This document shows positions 27,597 to 36,966 of a stretch of DNA of 64,000 bases, in pieces. Under the pieces are notes generated by a model, which worked only from the letters and a program-made list of their open reading frames with translations, was not told the DNA's origin and did no database searches. The stretch's first letter is position 1, and every line of letters starts with the position of its first letter. Source of the DNA: Tepidaquicella sp964564635 (lineage in GTDB: Bacteria; Bacteroidota; Ignavibacteria; Tepidaquicellales; Tepidaquicellaceae). The DNA lies in NCBI GenBank assembly GCA_964564635.1, contig CAZMAR010000001.1, forward strand, positions 1 to 64,000. The letters run 5' to 3'. A program made the translations under genes and the position numbers.

Positions 27597-27833
27597 TTAT
27601 AATTGTCTGTGCGTTCCATCGCAGAAGCAACCATTAGCCGAATGTTTACATCCGCACCAGGCAACTTTTTTTTCTTCGGTTATTTCTATTTCAAGAGGGT
27701 AAAATTCTGTTTCCTTATGTGAGCCGTCACAAAAAGGCTGACTTGATGATAAGCCACAAGCACACCAATAATACTTTCCTGGCTTAACATCCTGCACATA
27801 GGGGGATTTTTGTGCTATTTTTGGTTCTGCCAT
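27597..27833 (-). CDS. CDGSH iron-sulfur domain protein, two motifs
   Basis: This 78-residue protein carries two CDGSH clusters. The first (YWCACGLSSSQPFCDGSH, about 23-40) has the complete C-x-C, Ser, Pro-x-C and His pattern. The second (WCGCKHSANGCFCDGTH, about 59-75) has Cys where Pro is usual and Thr for Ser, but keeps the three Cys and one His ligands. Each should bind a 2Fe-2S cluster with a single His, used for electron transfer or as a redox or iron sensor. Tandem small CDGSH proteins are frequent in bacteria and have no assigned pathway. It is on the same strand as the hydrolase, 49 bases upstream of it, and may share its transcript. Confidence 0.93.
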   Translation of the reverse strand: MAEPKIAQKSPYVQDVKPGKYYWCACGLSSSQPFCDGSHKETEFYPLEIEITEEKKVAWCGCKHSANGCFCDGTHRQL

Positions 27834-28008
27834 AATAATTATTTTTTTTATAAAATTACTAATAATATAACTAATTAAATATCTAATTTTTGATTTTAAA
27901 TCTTAAATTGATTCTTATACCAAAAAATGTATATGGAACATATAAAAAAAATTTGACTATAAAATATAGATTATAAATAATAACTTGAAAAAAATAAATT
28001 TATTAAAT

Positions 28009-31000
28009 ATGAAATCAAAATATTTTTTATTCTACTTAATCTTAATACTTTCCTTAGGGGTAATTTTTCAAAGCGAAGTTTTTTCTCAGTACGATGAAGC
28101 AAGTGCCTTCAGCGTTTATATGTCAAGTTTATATTATCCTGATGAAAAAGCTGGGGTGCAGGTGTATTGCTATGATTATAATCCTGCAAATGAAAAAGAA
28201 TCAAAGAAATTCGATTTTAGAATTTTGAAAATAAAAAATATTGCAGAGTTTTATTCTAATCAAACTTCGAAATATTATATTAATACAATAGGAAAAGACA
28301 GCACAAATCTACTTTATTACACAGATGAGGTAAAAACATTTTCTAAAAAATTTTCCAGTATTAAAAATTACAATTACTATTATATTAATGAATTTGTTGA
28401 TATTGGAAAATTTGATGCAGGTGCATATATCGTTCAGGTTAAATCCGGAAGATTTGTTGCGTACACAGGATTTATTGTAACTCCTTATGGTGTCATTACA
28501 GAAGCGGGAAATAACAATGTTCTCGCTTTTGTGGTTGATAGAAAAACTGGTGAGCCTGTTGATGGTGCAGAATTGGAGTTCTTTCAAAATGGCAAAAGTA
28601 AATTCAAAAGTACTACAAAGGACGGTGTATTTTACGGAGAATATAAACCTGATTTTTCTAATAATAATAACTCAAGCACAGATGTTTTGTTGATTGGAAA
28701 AAAAGATGACCAGTTAATAATTTCAGACCCTTATGCATATTATATGTTTCCAAATGAAACCTACTCGGTTTATATAACTACTCAACAACCAGTCTACAGG
28801 ACCGGCAGTCAGGTATTCTTTAAAGCAACAATCAAGCAGAAGGATGTTTTTGGTTTTAAATCTTATGCAAATGAAAAAGTCACCGTTAAAATTAATGACC
28901 CTAAAGGACAGACTGTTTACGAAACACAAAGTTATACAAACGATAATGGCAGTATTGATGGTTCTTATACAATAAATGAAGATGCTAACTTAGGAGATTA
29001 TATAATTTATATTGTAATATCACAAGAAAAAACATATTCAAAGTCTTTTACAGTAGAACAATACAAAAAGCCTGAATATAAAGTGACCGTTTCAACAGAT
29101 AAAAGTCAGTATTATGGAAAAGATGTATTAAAAGCGACTATTTCCGCAAATTACTTCTTTGGAAGCCCTGTTACTGATGCGCAAGTTGAATACAATATTT
29201 ACAAATTAAGATATTACACCCCCTGGTGGAAGTTTACTGATTATGCCTGGTGGTATGAAGAAAATGAATTTTTTAGTGACTACGAAAGCGATTTTTCTGG
29301 TGCGAAAATGATTTACAGCGGAAAAGGAAAGCTTGATAAAGATGGTAAGTTAGATTTCTCTTATAACATTAATGAAAATTTTAAAGAAGAATATCATGGA
29401 TTCTGGTGGTGGTGGAGAGATTACTATACAGATTATAAATATATTGTCCAAGCTCGTGTCGTTGACAAATCAAGAAGAGAGATTAGCGGATTAACTACTG
29501 TTTTTGTTACTCGTGGTGGGTTTTATACAAATATTAAAACCGCCAAATATTTTTATAAGCCGGGTGAAACTGTTGATTTCAATATTAACGCTATGAGCTT
29601 TAGTGAGAAACCAGTAGAAACAGACTATAAACTTGAAATATATAAAACTAATTATACCTGGTATTATGATGAGAGAAATGCTAAAAAAGAATTGGTTAAG
29701 ACAATTAAAGGGAGGACAAAATCAGATGGTAAATCTATAGAATATTATGAAATTCCTTCTTCTGGATCTGAAGGATACTATGAAGCTAATCTTACTGCTA
29801 TAGATGAAAATGGTACTGAAATTACCTCTTCTACTTCCTTTTATGTTTATAGTGGAGATACCTGGTGGTGGTATAGTCAGGAGCAGAAAGGATTGCAAAT
29901 TATTTTTGATAAAGATTCATATAAAAAGGGTGATATTTGTAAAGTCTTTATTATGACCCCTGATGATGATGTGAACTTGATTGCATCTGCGAAGTCTGAA
30001 AATATTCTTTATTATAAAAATCTGAAAACAAATAAAAAATCGGCTGTACTCGAATTTTTAATTGATGATAAATTCAATACAGGTTTTGCTATTACAGTGA
30101 GTTATGTTAAAAATTTTCAATTATATACTGAGACCAAAAAAGTCCCTGTGATTCCTGAAGATAAATTCCTTACAGTAGAATTAATACCATCAAAAAATAT
30201 TTATAAACCGAAAGAAGAAGGTGAATTAAAAATCAGAGTGGTTGATTTCAAAGGTAATCCGGTAAGTAATGCGGAAGTAGCTCTTGGGATTGTTGATGAA
30301 AGTATATATTCAATTAAAGAAGATAAAACAAAGGATGTTAGACAGTTCTTCTATTCCTCTCTGAACACATTTATTAATACTACTTTTAATTATAAGTCTA
30401 CGATTTATGGCTATTCCAGATTAATCACGATTTATGAACATTTTGATTTAAAATCTGCTAAGGAGTCAGAGCTTGGAACCATTAAAGGAACTCTCTATGA
30501 TAAGGATAAAAAACCTGTTTCTGGAGCGATTATTATCATTAATGATGAATTTTATGCTGATAAAACAGGTATTACAGGAGAATTTGAATTTAAATTACCC
30601 GAGGGCGAATATGAAATTAGTGTGTATATGGTTGAAGAAAAAAGCGATGCAGTTGCAAAAATTTATGTGAAAAAAGGTGAAACGAAGACTATTAAACTTT
30701 ATACTGAAAAAGATTTGAATAAATATATTAATATAGAGCAGCAGAATTTAAATGTGGAAGAAACTGGAAAAATTATGGATAGGGAAGACAAAACTTATGT
30801 CCCCAAGAAAGAAGTTAAAGGGAAAGATAAAGATGGAGAAAACTTAGTAGAACCAGAAGTAAGAACTGATTTCAAAGATGCTATTCTATGGTTACCGTAT
30901 GTTAAAACCGATAATGATGGATATGCTTATGTAAATGTGAAATATCCAGATAATCTTACTCAATGGCGAATGACAGCAAGAGTTATTACAGAAGATACTA

Positions 31001-32991
31001 AAGTCGGGCAGGTAATTGCTAAAGTAACTACAAGAAAAGATTTACTTGTGAGAATGGAAACACCAAGATTTTTGCAGGTTGATGATGAACTTGTTATTAC
31101 TACTATAATACATAACTATCTTGATAAAGATAAAGATACAAGGATTAAATTCAGAGCCAATGGGGTTAAATTTATCGGTGATTCTGTGAAATTGATTAAT
31201 ATAAAATCAAATTCTGAAGAAAGTATTGACTGGAAAATTAAAGTTGACAATCCATACGGATTTGCAAAACTATATTGTGAGGCTCTTACTGATGAGGAAT
31301 CCGATGCTATTGAAATTTCTGTGCCGTTACAACCAAGAGGTCTGGAAATGGTTTCTATGGTTGCATTAGATATTCCTGATGAATGGAAAACTGAAACAAA
31401 ATCTTTTTCTATTCCCGATTATATTGATATTCGATCAGCCGGTTTAAAATTTAACACTTCTCCTTCTATTGCTTCTACTTTACTAACTTCTTTAGATGAA
31501 TTGGTGGGATATCCCTATGGATGTGTTGAGCAAACAATGAGCAGATTTCTTCCTTCTGTTGTTGTTGCAGAAGCATTTAAGGAGTTTAATATCCCTCTAA
31601 ATGAAAAGACAAAAAAAGAATTGCCTGATATGGTTAATCAGGGGTTGAAAAGGCTTTACAGTATGCAACATTCTGATGGAGGTTGGGGATGGTGGACTAA
31701 TGATAATAGTAATCCTTATATGTCTGCTTATGTTGTTTATGGTTTGACCGTTGCTAAAAACGCGGGTTATGATATCAAAAGCGGTGTTTATAGTAAAGCA
31801 ATTTCTGCTTTGAAATCTTTATACAATTCTACCAATGATGAGATTACTAAAGCATATATACTATATGTTTTATCAATTTCCGACGATAAAGATACGAAAT
31901 TTATAGATAGTGAATTATTGAAAATTAAGTATAAAGATATTAATGACTACGCAAGAAGTTTAATCGCACTTTCATATTTCAATATTGGTGATAAAGCCGC
32001 TGCGCTTGTAGAAATTGATAAATTATCCGAGAATGCAAAAAAAATTGGTGATGAATTAGTTTATTGGGAGGGCTCTACTTTTCACTATAGCTGGCAGGAA
32101 GATAAAGTGCAAACTACTGCTATGGTACTTAAAGCATTTGTGAATATCAAACCCGAGAGTAATTTAATAGATAAAGTTGTTAGATGGCTTCTAATGCAAA
32201 GGAAAGGGCTTTCATGGAGAAGCACTCAGGAAACCGCTCTAATAGTTTATTCTATGATTGATTATTTAAAAATTTCAAATGAACTTCAACCAGATTTTAA
32301 TGTTAAAGTTTATTTGAATAATGAATTTATTTATGAAAAATCTTATAATAAAGATGATGTATATAAGAAAGATTCATTAATAAAAATTCCTTACTCGAAA
32401 TTACAAAAAGGAAATAACGAAATAAAAATCGAAAAGTCTGGTAAAGGTAAATTGTATTTTTCAGGGAACGTATCTTATTTTGATAATTCTCCAGATATTA
32501 AGGCAGGGGAGAACTGGTTTAGAGTAGAAAGAGAATATTATAAACTGGAAAAATACACTCATTATGCAGAAGATAAAATTACATATAGGAAAAAATATTT
32601 TAGTGGTGAAGTAAATTCAGGCGACGTTATCCTCGTAAAGATAAAGGTGTATTCCAAAGAAAAAGAACTAAATTATTTTATGCTCGAAGAACCAATTCCA
32701 GCTGGATGTGAAGTTATTAAAGACGACTGGGCATATCAGATTGAAGATGAAAAAAATTACGAAGGTTATAAATATTACTACTGGCGATGGTGGTATGCTG
32801 ATAACGATATAAGAGATAACAGAATTACTTTCTTTGCTACATATCTGTATGGCGGCGAACAAGAATTTTCATATTTAATTAGGGCACAAATTCCAGGTAC
32901 ATACAATGTAAATCCAGCAAGAGCTATGCTTATGTATTACCCGGAAGTCAATGGCAACACCTCCGATTTAAAATTGGTTATAAAAGAATAA
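28009..32991 (+). CDS. Bacterial alpha-2-macroglobulin with thioester motif
   Basis: This 1660-residue protein is predicted to trap proteases that reach the periplasm or cell surface. I chose ATG 28009 rather than the upstream TTG 27985 because it begins the signal peptide MKSKYFLFYLILILSLG, probably cleaved after VFSQ near residue 27. There is no lipobox Cys, so unlike many bacterial relatives it is apparently not a lipoprotein. MG domains follow, with a QPVYRTGSQVFFKATI motif (about 255-275) and a carboxypeptidase-like insert near 820-900. The alpha-2-macroglobulin core begins with AILWLPYVKTDNDG (about 960). The thioester YPYGCVEQTM is at about 1168-1177, followed by the alpha-toroid with SDGGWGWW. 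No penicillin-binding-protein 1C gene is adjacent. A terminator-like hairpin lies downstream. Confidence 0.93.
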   Translation: MKSKYFLFYLILILSLGVIFQSEVFSQYDEASAFSVYMSSLYYPDEKAGVQVYCYDYNPANEKESKKFDFRILKIKNIAEFYSNQTSKYYINTIGKDSTNLLYYTDEVKTFSKKFSSIKNYNYYYINEFVDIGKFDAGAYIVQVKSGRFVAYTGFIVTPYGVITEAGNNNVLAFVVDRKTGEPVDGAELEFFQNGKSKFKSTTKDGVFYGEYKPDFSNNNNSSTDVLLIGKKDDQLIISDPYAYYMFPNETYSVYITTQQPVYRTGSQVFFKATIKQKDVFGFKSYANEKVTVKINDPKGQTVYETQSYTNDNGSIDGSYTINEDANLGDYIIYIVISQEKTYSKSFTVEQYKKPEYKVTVSTDKSQYYGKDVLKATISANYFFGSPVTDAQVEYNIYKLRYYTPWWKFTDYAWWYEENEFFSDYESDFSGAKMIYSGKGKLDKDGKLDFSYNINENFKEEYHGFWWWWRDYYTDYKYIVQARVVDKSRREISGLTTVFVTRGGFYTNIKTAKYFYKPGETVDFNINAMSFSEKPVETDYKLEIYKTNYTWYYDERNAKKELVKTIKGRTKSDGKSIEYYEIPSSGSEGYYEANLTAIDENGTEITSSTSFYVYSGDTWWWYSQEQKGLQIIFDKDSYKKGDICKVFIMTPDDDVNLIASAKSENILYYKNLKTNKKSAVLEFLIDDKFNTGFAITVSYVKNFQLYTETKKVPVIPEDKFLTVELIPSKNIYKPKEEGELKIRVVDFKGNPVSNAEVALGIVDESIYSIKEDKTKDVRQFFYSSLNTFINTTFNYKSTIYGYSRLITIYEHFDLKSAKESELGTIKGTLYDKDKKPVSGAIIIINDEFYADKTGITGEFEFKLPEGEYEISVYMVEEKSDAVAKIYVKKGETKTIKLYTEKDLNKYINIEQQNLNVEETGKIMDREDKTYVPKKEVKGKDKDGENLVEPEVRTDFKDAILWLPYVKTDNDGYAYVNVKYPDNLTQWRMTARVITEDTKVGQVIAKVTTRKDLLVRMETPRFLQVDDELVITTIIHNYLDKDKDTRIKFRANGVKFIGDSVKLINIKSNSEESIDWKIKVDNPYGFAKLYCEALTDEESDAIEISVPLQPRGLEMVSMVALDIPDEWKTETKSFSIPDYIDIRSAGLKFNTSPSIASTLLTSLDELVGYPYGCVEQTMSRFLPSVVVAEAFKEFNIPLNEKTKKELPDMVNQGLKRLYSMQHSDGGWGWWTNDNSNPYMSAYVVYGLTVAKNAGYDIKSGVYSKAISALKSLYNSTNDEITKAYILYVLSISDDKDTKFIDSELLKIKYKDINDYARSLIALSYFNIGDKAAALVEIDKLSENAKKIGDELVYWEGSTFHYSWQEDKVQTTAMVLKAFVNIKPESNLIDKVVRWLLMQRKGLSWRSTQETALIVYSMIDYLKISNELQPDFNVKVYLNNEFIYEKSYNKDDVYKKDSLIKIPYSKLQKGNNEIKIEKSGKGKLYFSGNVSYFDNSPDIKAGENWFRVEREYYKLEKYTHYAEDKITYRKKYFSGEVNSGDVILVKIKVYSKEKELNYFMLEEPIPAGCEVIKDDWAYQIEDEKNYEGYKYYYWRWWYADNDIRDNRITFFATYLYGGEQEFSYLIRAQIPGTYNVNPARAMLMYYPEVNGNTSDLKLVIKE

Positions 32992-33359
32992 TCACTTGTT
33001 ATTCTCAAGTTTAACCAAATATAAAAAAAGAGTACTTTCATCTCGTGTCGAATCCCCAGATTCGGCACGAGGGAAGTTTTTGTTCTGTTTTAAAGATTTG
33101 CTAATTAAATTGAATAATAATTCAGAATAGTGGTACAACCAATTTATTATATTTATAGTATTAAGTATATAAATTTTTCTATTGTAAATAGTAAAATTAA
33201 AAAACAGAAGCTTTTATTTTAGATATACCGGTTCAAGATTTCTTGAAGAATAGAGGAGAATAAATTAATGAGATAAGAATAAAATTTGATATTTACTTTT
33301 TAAAATCTTTTATTTATGTTTGTTTGTTCTTTTTTATAAATTAAATAATATAAAAAGCT
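32992..33359. other. Non-coding gap between the macroglobulin and Spy-like genes
   Basis: Apart from the hairpin at 33042-33071, this AT-rich gap contains no gene or repeat that I can support. The promoter of the downstream gene should lie in its second half. Confidence 0.5.
33042..33082 (+). terminator. Hairpin terminator after the macroglobulin gene
   Basis: CTCGTGTCGAATC (33042-33054) pairs with GATTCGGCACGAG (33059-33071) with one G-T pair and a 4-base loop. GGAAG and then TTTTTG follow. The short interval between the stem and the T run is not ideal, so it might also be a small repeat element, but the position 50 bases after the stop fits termination. Confidence 0.6.
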
Positions 33360-33869
33360 ATGCTAAAGAAATTATTCATTTCCATTTTTGTGCTGGTTCT
33401 AATTTTTGCTTTTACTGCTTCAACTCAAGCAGCCAACTGGCCTGGAGACAGAGCAGGCAAGAAAGCAGATTATCTCTGGAAAAAATTAAAACTTACTGAT
33501 GAGCAGTATGTTAAGGTCTATCAATGCCTTCTTGAATATGAAAAGAAGGTAGATGCATTAAAAGCAGAAAAGAAAGATAAAAAGGCTCGTGAAGAAGAAA
33601 TGAAAAAATTACAAGCTGGAGTGAACAATGATTTAGGTAAGATATTTACTAAGGAACAAAATGAGAAATATGACAAAATGAAGGATAAATTCTTCAAGAA
33701 GACCTTTGTAAAGAAGAAAAAAATAAAGAAACTTGAAGACCAGCAAACTACAGAGAAAAAAGAAGAAAAGAAAGATGACAAGAATGTAAAGAAGGAAGAG
33801 AAGAAGGACGAAAAGAAGAAAGATGATAAGAAAAAAGATGAGAAGAAAAAAGACGAGAAGAAGAACTAA
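33360..33869 (+). CDS. Spy/LTXXQ-like exported protein with highly charged tail
   Basis: This 169-residue protein has a signal peptide (MLKKLFISIFVLVLIFAFTA) probably cleaved after STQA near residue 24. The next 75 residues form long helices with an LTDEQ motif (about 50), the pattern of Spy/CpxP-type periplasmic chaperone-like proteins, in which LTxxQ motifs recur; a second form is FTKEQ (about 94). The last 50 residues consist almost only of Lys, Asp and Glu in short repeats (KKDEKK, KKDDKK), which should be disordered. The tail could mediate binding to nucleic acid, polysaccharide or metal, but this is a guess. It stands alone, with terminators on both sides. Periplasmic stress function is inferred from the family. 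Confidence 0.75.
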   Translation: MLKKLFISIFVLVLIFAFTASTQAANWPGDRAGKKADYLWKKLKLTDEQYVKVYQCLLEYEKKVDALKAEKKDKKAREEEMKKLQAGVNNDLGKIFTKEQNEKYDKMKDKFFKKTFVKKKKIKKLEDQQTTEKKEEKKDDKNVKKEEKKDEKKKDDKKKDEKKKDEKKN

Positions 33870-33898
33870 TTCTATTATCAATAGAAAACAGTTGTTAG

Positions 33899-33931
33899 AA
33901 GGCTATCTGATTAAATTCAGATAGCCTTTTT
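33899..33931 (+). terminator. Rho-independent terminator after the Spy-like gene
   Basis: AAGGCTATCTGA (33899-33910) pairs perfectly with TCAGATAGCCTT (33917-33928) around the loop TTAAAT. The stem runs directly into a T-rich tract. This is a classic intrinsic terminator 30 bases after the stop codon. Confidence 0.92.
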
Positions 33932-34236
33932 ATATTTTTAGGGGCTTTAAAATATTTATTTCATAATTATTTCTTTCCTAAACACATTAAATTTCGGAAA
34001 TTTTAAATTTGAAAGGTAAAACATTGAATTTTCAATACATTATGAATTTATTTATAAATTAATAAGGATATTATGTAAAGTAATAACTTTATTTTGTATA
34101 AATTCTTTTTCCAAATTGAGACTAATTTTCTCAAAATGAAACATAAATTTCTTTTATCTCTGCAATTTTTTTATTATAAAATAAATAAATTTTGGCACAC
34201 AAATTGTAATTATGTGTTACAAATTAGAACCAAACT
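33932..34236. other. Non-coding gap upstream of the type IX cargo gene
   Basis: About 300 AT-rich bases between a terminator and the next start. No gene, RNA or repeat is visible; it probably holds the promoter for the secreted protein. Confidence 0.5.
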
Positions 34237-36900
34237 ATGAAAGAAGAAATAACATTGATTGAAAAAATTGCACTGAACAAAATCACTTATGTTGTTATTC
34301 TTCTGTTACTTATTGCAATATTAGCAAGCGCTTTTATTTATTTTGAGTATGAGGAAAGCAATATTAATACTGATAATAATAAGTTTGGTGCATATCCAAC
34401 CATATTAAATATAGATACACTGATACCATCTGAACTCAACCAGAAATCTTTAAATGGTGAATTTGGTTTTGTTGAAAGCGTCTCTAAAATTATGGAGCGA
34501 GATAAATATATAAAAAGAGAAACTGAGTACAGATATAGAACAAATTCCAAAAAGAAAATTGATAGAAAAATTTTACAACAAAACCCAGAACAACTTATAC
34601 CTTCTTCTGAATTTCATACACAGGAATATAATGGTGGTTTCACGGTCGGGGATGTAAGGGTTAGCAATAAGTTCAAAGCTGGAAATTTATCTATGTCCGG
34701 ATATATTCCACCGGATGCTATGGGTGCAGTTGGTCCTACTCAATTTGTATATATAGTTAATGGAAGAATAATTACTTATAATAAAATTACCGGTAACCCC
34801 GATGGTTATATTAATACTACTACAGATAATTTCTTTAATTCTGTGAAAACAACTGGATGGACCACCACAGACCCAAGAGTTAGGTATGATAGATTATCAG
34901 GCAGGTGGTTTTTTGTTATGGCTGATATGCCTTATTCAGGTTTATCTAAAAACAGAGTATTAATTGCAGTTAGTAGCTCTTCGGAAATCACTTCCTCTTC
35001 CAATTTTACATTTTTCTTTTTTCAGGATGACACATATTATGTAGATTTTCCTACATTAGCAGTTGATAAGAATGCTATTTATATAGGTGGTAATTTATTT
35101 AGCACTACAACTGGTAGATATAGAGCAACAAGAGGGTATGTTATTCGAAAGAGTTCTATTTTAGGAAATGGTCCTATGTACAGAACAACATTTACATTTG
35201 TGAGTAATCCAACTGGGCAAGGAATTTTTTCTCCGCAGGGTATAGATAATTATGACCCAAATTCTACGGAAGGTTATTTTATTGGAGTGGATAATTATTA
35301 TTTAGGATTATTTAAGTTAAGAAGAATTTCAAACCCCGGTGGTACTCCGACTTCTTCAGGGGATATTAACATAAGCACTGTTCTTACAACTTACTATCCA
35401 CTCAAAGTTCCTCATTTAGGTAATACTAGTGGTGATACTGCAAAAATTGATGCTTCTGATGATAGATTATTCTACGCTCACTATAGAAAAATTAACGGGA
35501 TTGGTAGTCTCTGGACGGCGCACAATTTAGGTGTTAATAGTAGTGGAGTAGCTGGCTCGAGTGCAGATAGAAATGGTATTAGATGGTATGAAATTAGAGG
35601 TATTGAGTCAGGGCAAACGCCCTCAGTCTATCAAGCAGGAACTATATACGATTCTTCTGCAAGTAATCCTCTTTTCTATTTTTTCCCAACTATGACTGTA
35701 AATGGACAGGGTCATTTAGTCGTCGGATTCACTTCTGCTGGTCAAACACAGTATCTTTCTGCTTCTTATTCCAACAGGTTAAGTACTGACCCACCTGCAA
35801 AATTCAGATCAGTTTCAAATTATCAGGAGAGTAACAGTGCTTACAATTTGCCCTGGGAAAATTATCAGGCAAGAGGTTGCAGAAGATGGGGAGATTATTC
35901 ATTTACCTGTGTTGACCCAAATGACGATATGACTTTTTGGACAATACAGGAATACTGCGATTCTACTGATTCCTGGGGGTGCGTTGTTGCTAAGATATTG
36001 GCACCAACACCACCACCTGATACTCACTGGACTCCATATCCTCCAACAATAACAGGGGGAATGTCATCGGTCACAGTTACAATTAATTCTTCTTATCCTG
36101 GTTTTTATGATCCAGGTCCTGATTTTCCCAATAGAATTTCTGCCTCATGTAGTCATGGAGTTACTGTAAATAGTGTGACATACAATAGTCCTACCTCTAT
36201 CACACTTGATTTAAATACTCAAAATGCTCAGAGAAATAATAGTGATGTAGATATTTTTATTGATGTTACTGTTACAAATCCTGATGGACAAAGTGTGACC
36301 GCAAATAGTTTTATTAAAGTAGAAGGGGCATTGCCTGTCAAGTTGGCTTCATTTACTTATAGTGTATTAAATAGAGATGTAAAATTAAATTGGACGACTC
36401 TTGAAGAAATTAATAATTCAGGTTTTGAAATATATAGAAAGCAATCTGATATTGAAAGTAACTGGAATAAAATTGGCTTCATAAAAGGTTCAGGAAATTC
36501 TAAGACTCCAAAGAGTTACTCTTATCAGGATAAAAATCTTAATAAAGGTTCGTACCAGTATAAATTAAAACAAGTGGATTATAATGGGAATTTTGAATTT
36601 TTTGAACTTAAAGGTTTAGTTGTAATTAGTAACCCAAACAGAATTTCATTACTGCAAAATTATCCTAATCCTTTTAACCCGAAAACTAAAATTGGATTCC
36701 AAATTGCAAATTTAGAAAATGTAAAATTAACCATATATGATATTACTGGTAGAGTAATTACCGTTTTAGTTGATAAAAAACTTGAACCCGGTTATTATGA
36801 CATTGAGTTTGATGGTGGAAATTTATCAAGTGGTATATACTTTTATGAACTAAAAACAGAAACATTTTCAGAGACCAAAAAGATGTTGTTAATTAAATAA
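34237..36900 (+). CDS. Secreted protein with type IX secretion C-terminal sorting domain
   Basis: This 887-residue protein is predicted to cross the outer membrane by the type IX system and stay on the surface or be released. An N-terminal hydrophobic segment at about 17-33 serves as signal sequence. Residues about 140-600 form a large beta-rich domain (GAVGPTQFVYIVNGRI; DPRVRYDRLSGRWFFVMADM) typical of uncharacterised secreted beta-propeller-like proteins. A TIG/IPT-like module (about 605-700) follows, then an FN3-like segment starting LPVKLASFTYSV, and a C-terminal sorting domain from about 805 with NYPNPFNPKTKIGF, YDITGRVI and SGIYFYEL, ending in KKMLLIK. The sorting domain resembles those of Ignavibacteria and Bacteroidota. 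No enzymatic motif is evident. A bidirectional terminator separates it from convergent argS. Confidence 0.9.
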   Translation: MKEEITLIEKIALNKITYVVILLLLIAILASAFIYFEYEESNINTDNNKFGAYPTILNIDTLIPSELNQKSLNGEFGFVESVSKIMERDKYIKRETEYRYRTNSKKKIDRKILQQNPEQLIPSSEFHTQEYNGGFTVGDVRVSNKFKAGNLSMSGYIPPDAMGAVGPTQFVYIVNGRIITYNKITGNPDGYINTTTDNFFNSVKTTGWTTTDPRVRYDRLSGRWFFVMADMPYSGLSKNRVLIAVSSSSEITSSSNFTFFFFQDDTYYVDFPTLAVDKNAIYIGGNLFSTTTGRYRATRGYVIRKSSILGNGPMYRTTFTFVSNPTGQGIFSPQGIDNYDPNSTEGYFIGVDNYYLGLFKLRRISNPGGTPTSSGDINISTVLTTYYPLKVPHLGNTSGDTAKIDASDDRLFYAHYRKINGIGSLWTAHNLGVNSSGVAGSSADRNGIRWYEIRGIESGQTPSVYQAGTIYDSSASNPLFYFFPTMTVNGQGHLVVGFTSAGQTQYLSASYSNRLSTDPPAKFRSVSNYQESNSAYNLPWENYQARGCRRWGDYSFTCVDPNDDMTFWTIQEYCDSTDSWGCVVAKILAPTPPPDTHWTPYPPTITGGMSSVTVTINSSYPGFYDPGPDFPNRISASCSHGVTVNSVTYNSPTSITLDLNTQNAQRNNSDVDIFIDVTVTNPDGQSVTANSFIKVEGALPVKLASFTYSVLNRDVKLNWTTLEEINNSGFEIYRKQSDIESNWNKIGFIKGSGNSKTPKSYSYQDKNLNKGSYQYKLKQVDYNGNFEFFELKGLVVISNPNRISLLQNYPNPFNPKTKIGFQIANLENVKLTIYDITGRVITVLVDKKLEPGYYDIEFDGGNLSSGIYFYELKTETFSETKKMLLIK

Positions 36901-36938
36901 AAATTTTTTTCATAACTAATATTATTTTTACCAAATAA

Positions 36939-36966
36939 AAAACCTGCTTTACAAAGCGGGTTTTTT
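36939..36966. terminator. Bidirectional terminator between the type IX cargo gene and argS
   Basis: AACCTGCTTT (36941-36950) pairs with AAAGCGGGTT around ACA, with one mismatch. It is flanked by an A run before and a T run after, so it can end both convergent transcripts. The T run overlaps the argS stop codon. Confidence 0.85.

Noticed and set aside
27985..28008. TTG start for the alpha-2-macroglobulin
   Set aside because: ATG 28009 gives a compact signal peptide. The TTG would add eight residues in front of it without any ribosome site.
33042..33071. Cloning-adaptor contamination (the sequence resembles a known cDNA adaptor with GGCACGAG)
   Set aside because: The sequence has GATTC rather than the adaptor's GAATTC, forms a 13-pair hairpin with its other half, and is followed by a T run. 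A natural terminator explains it better.
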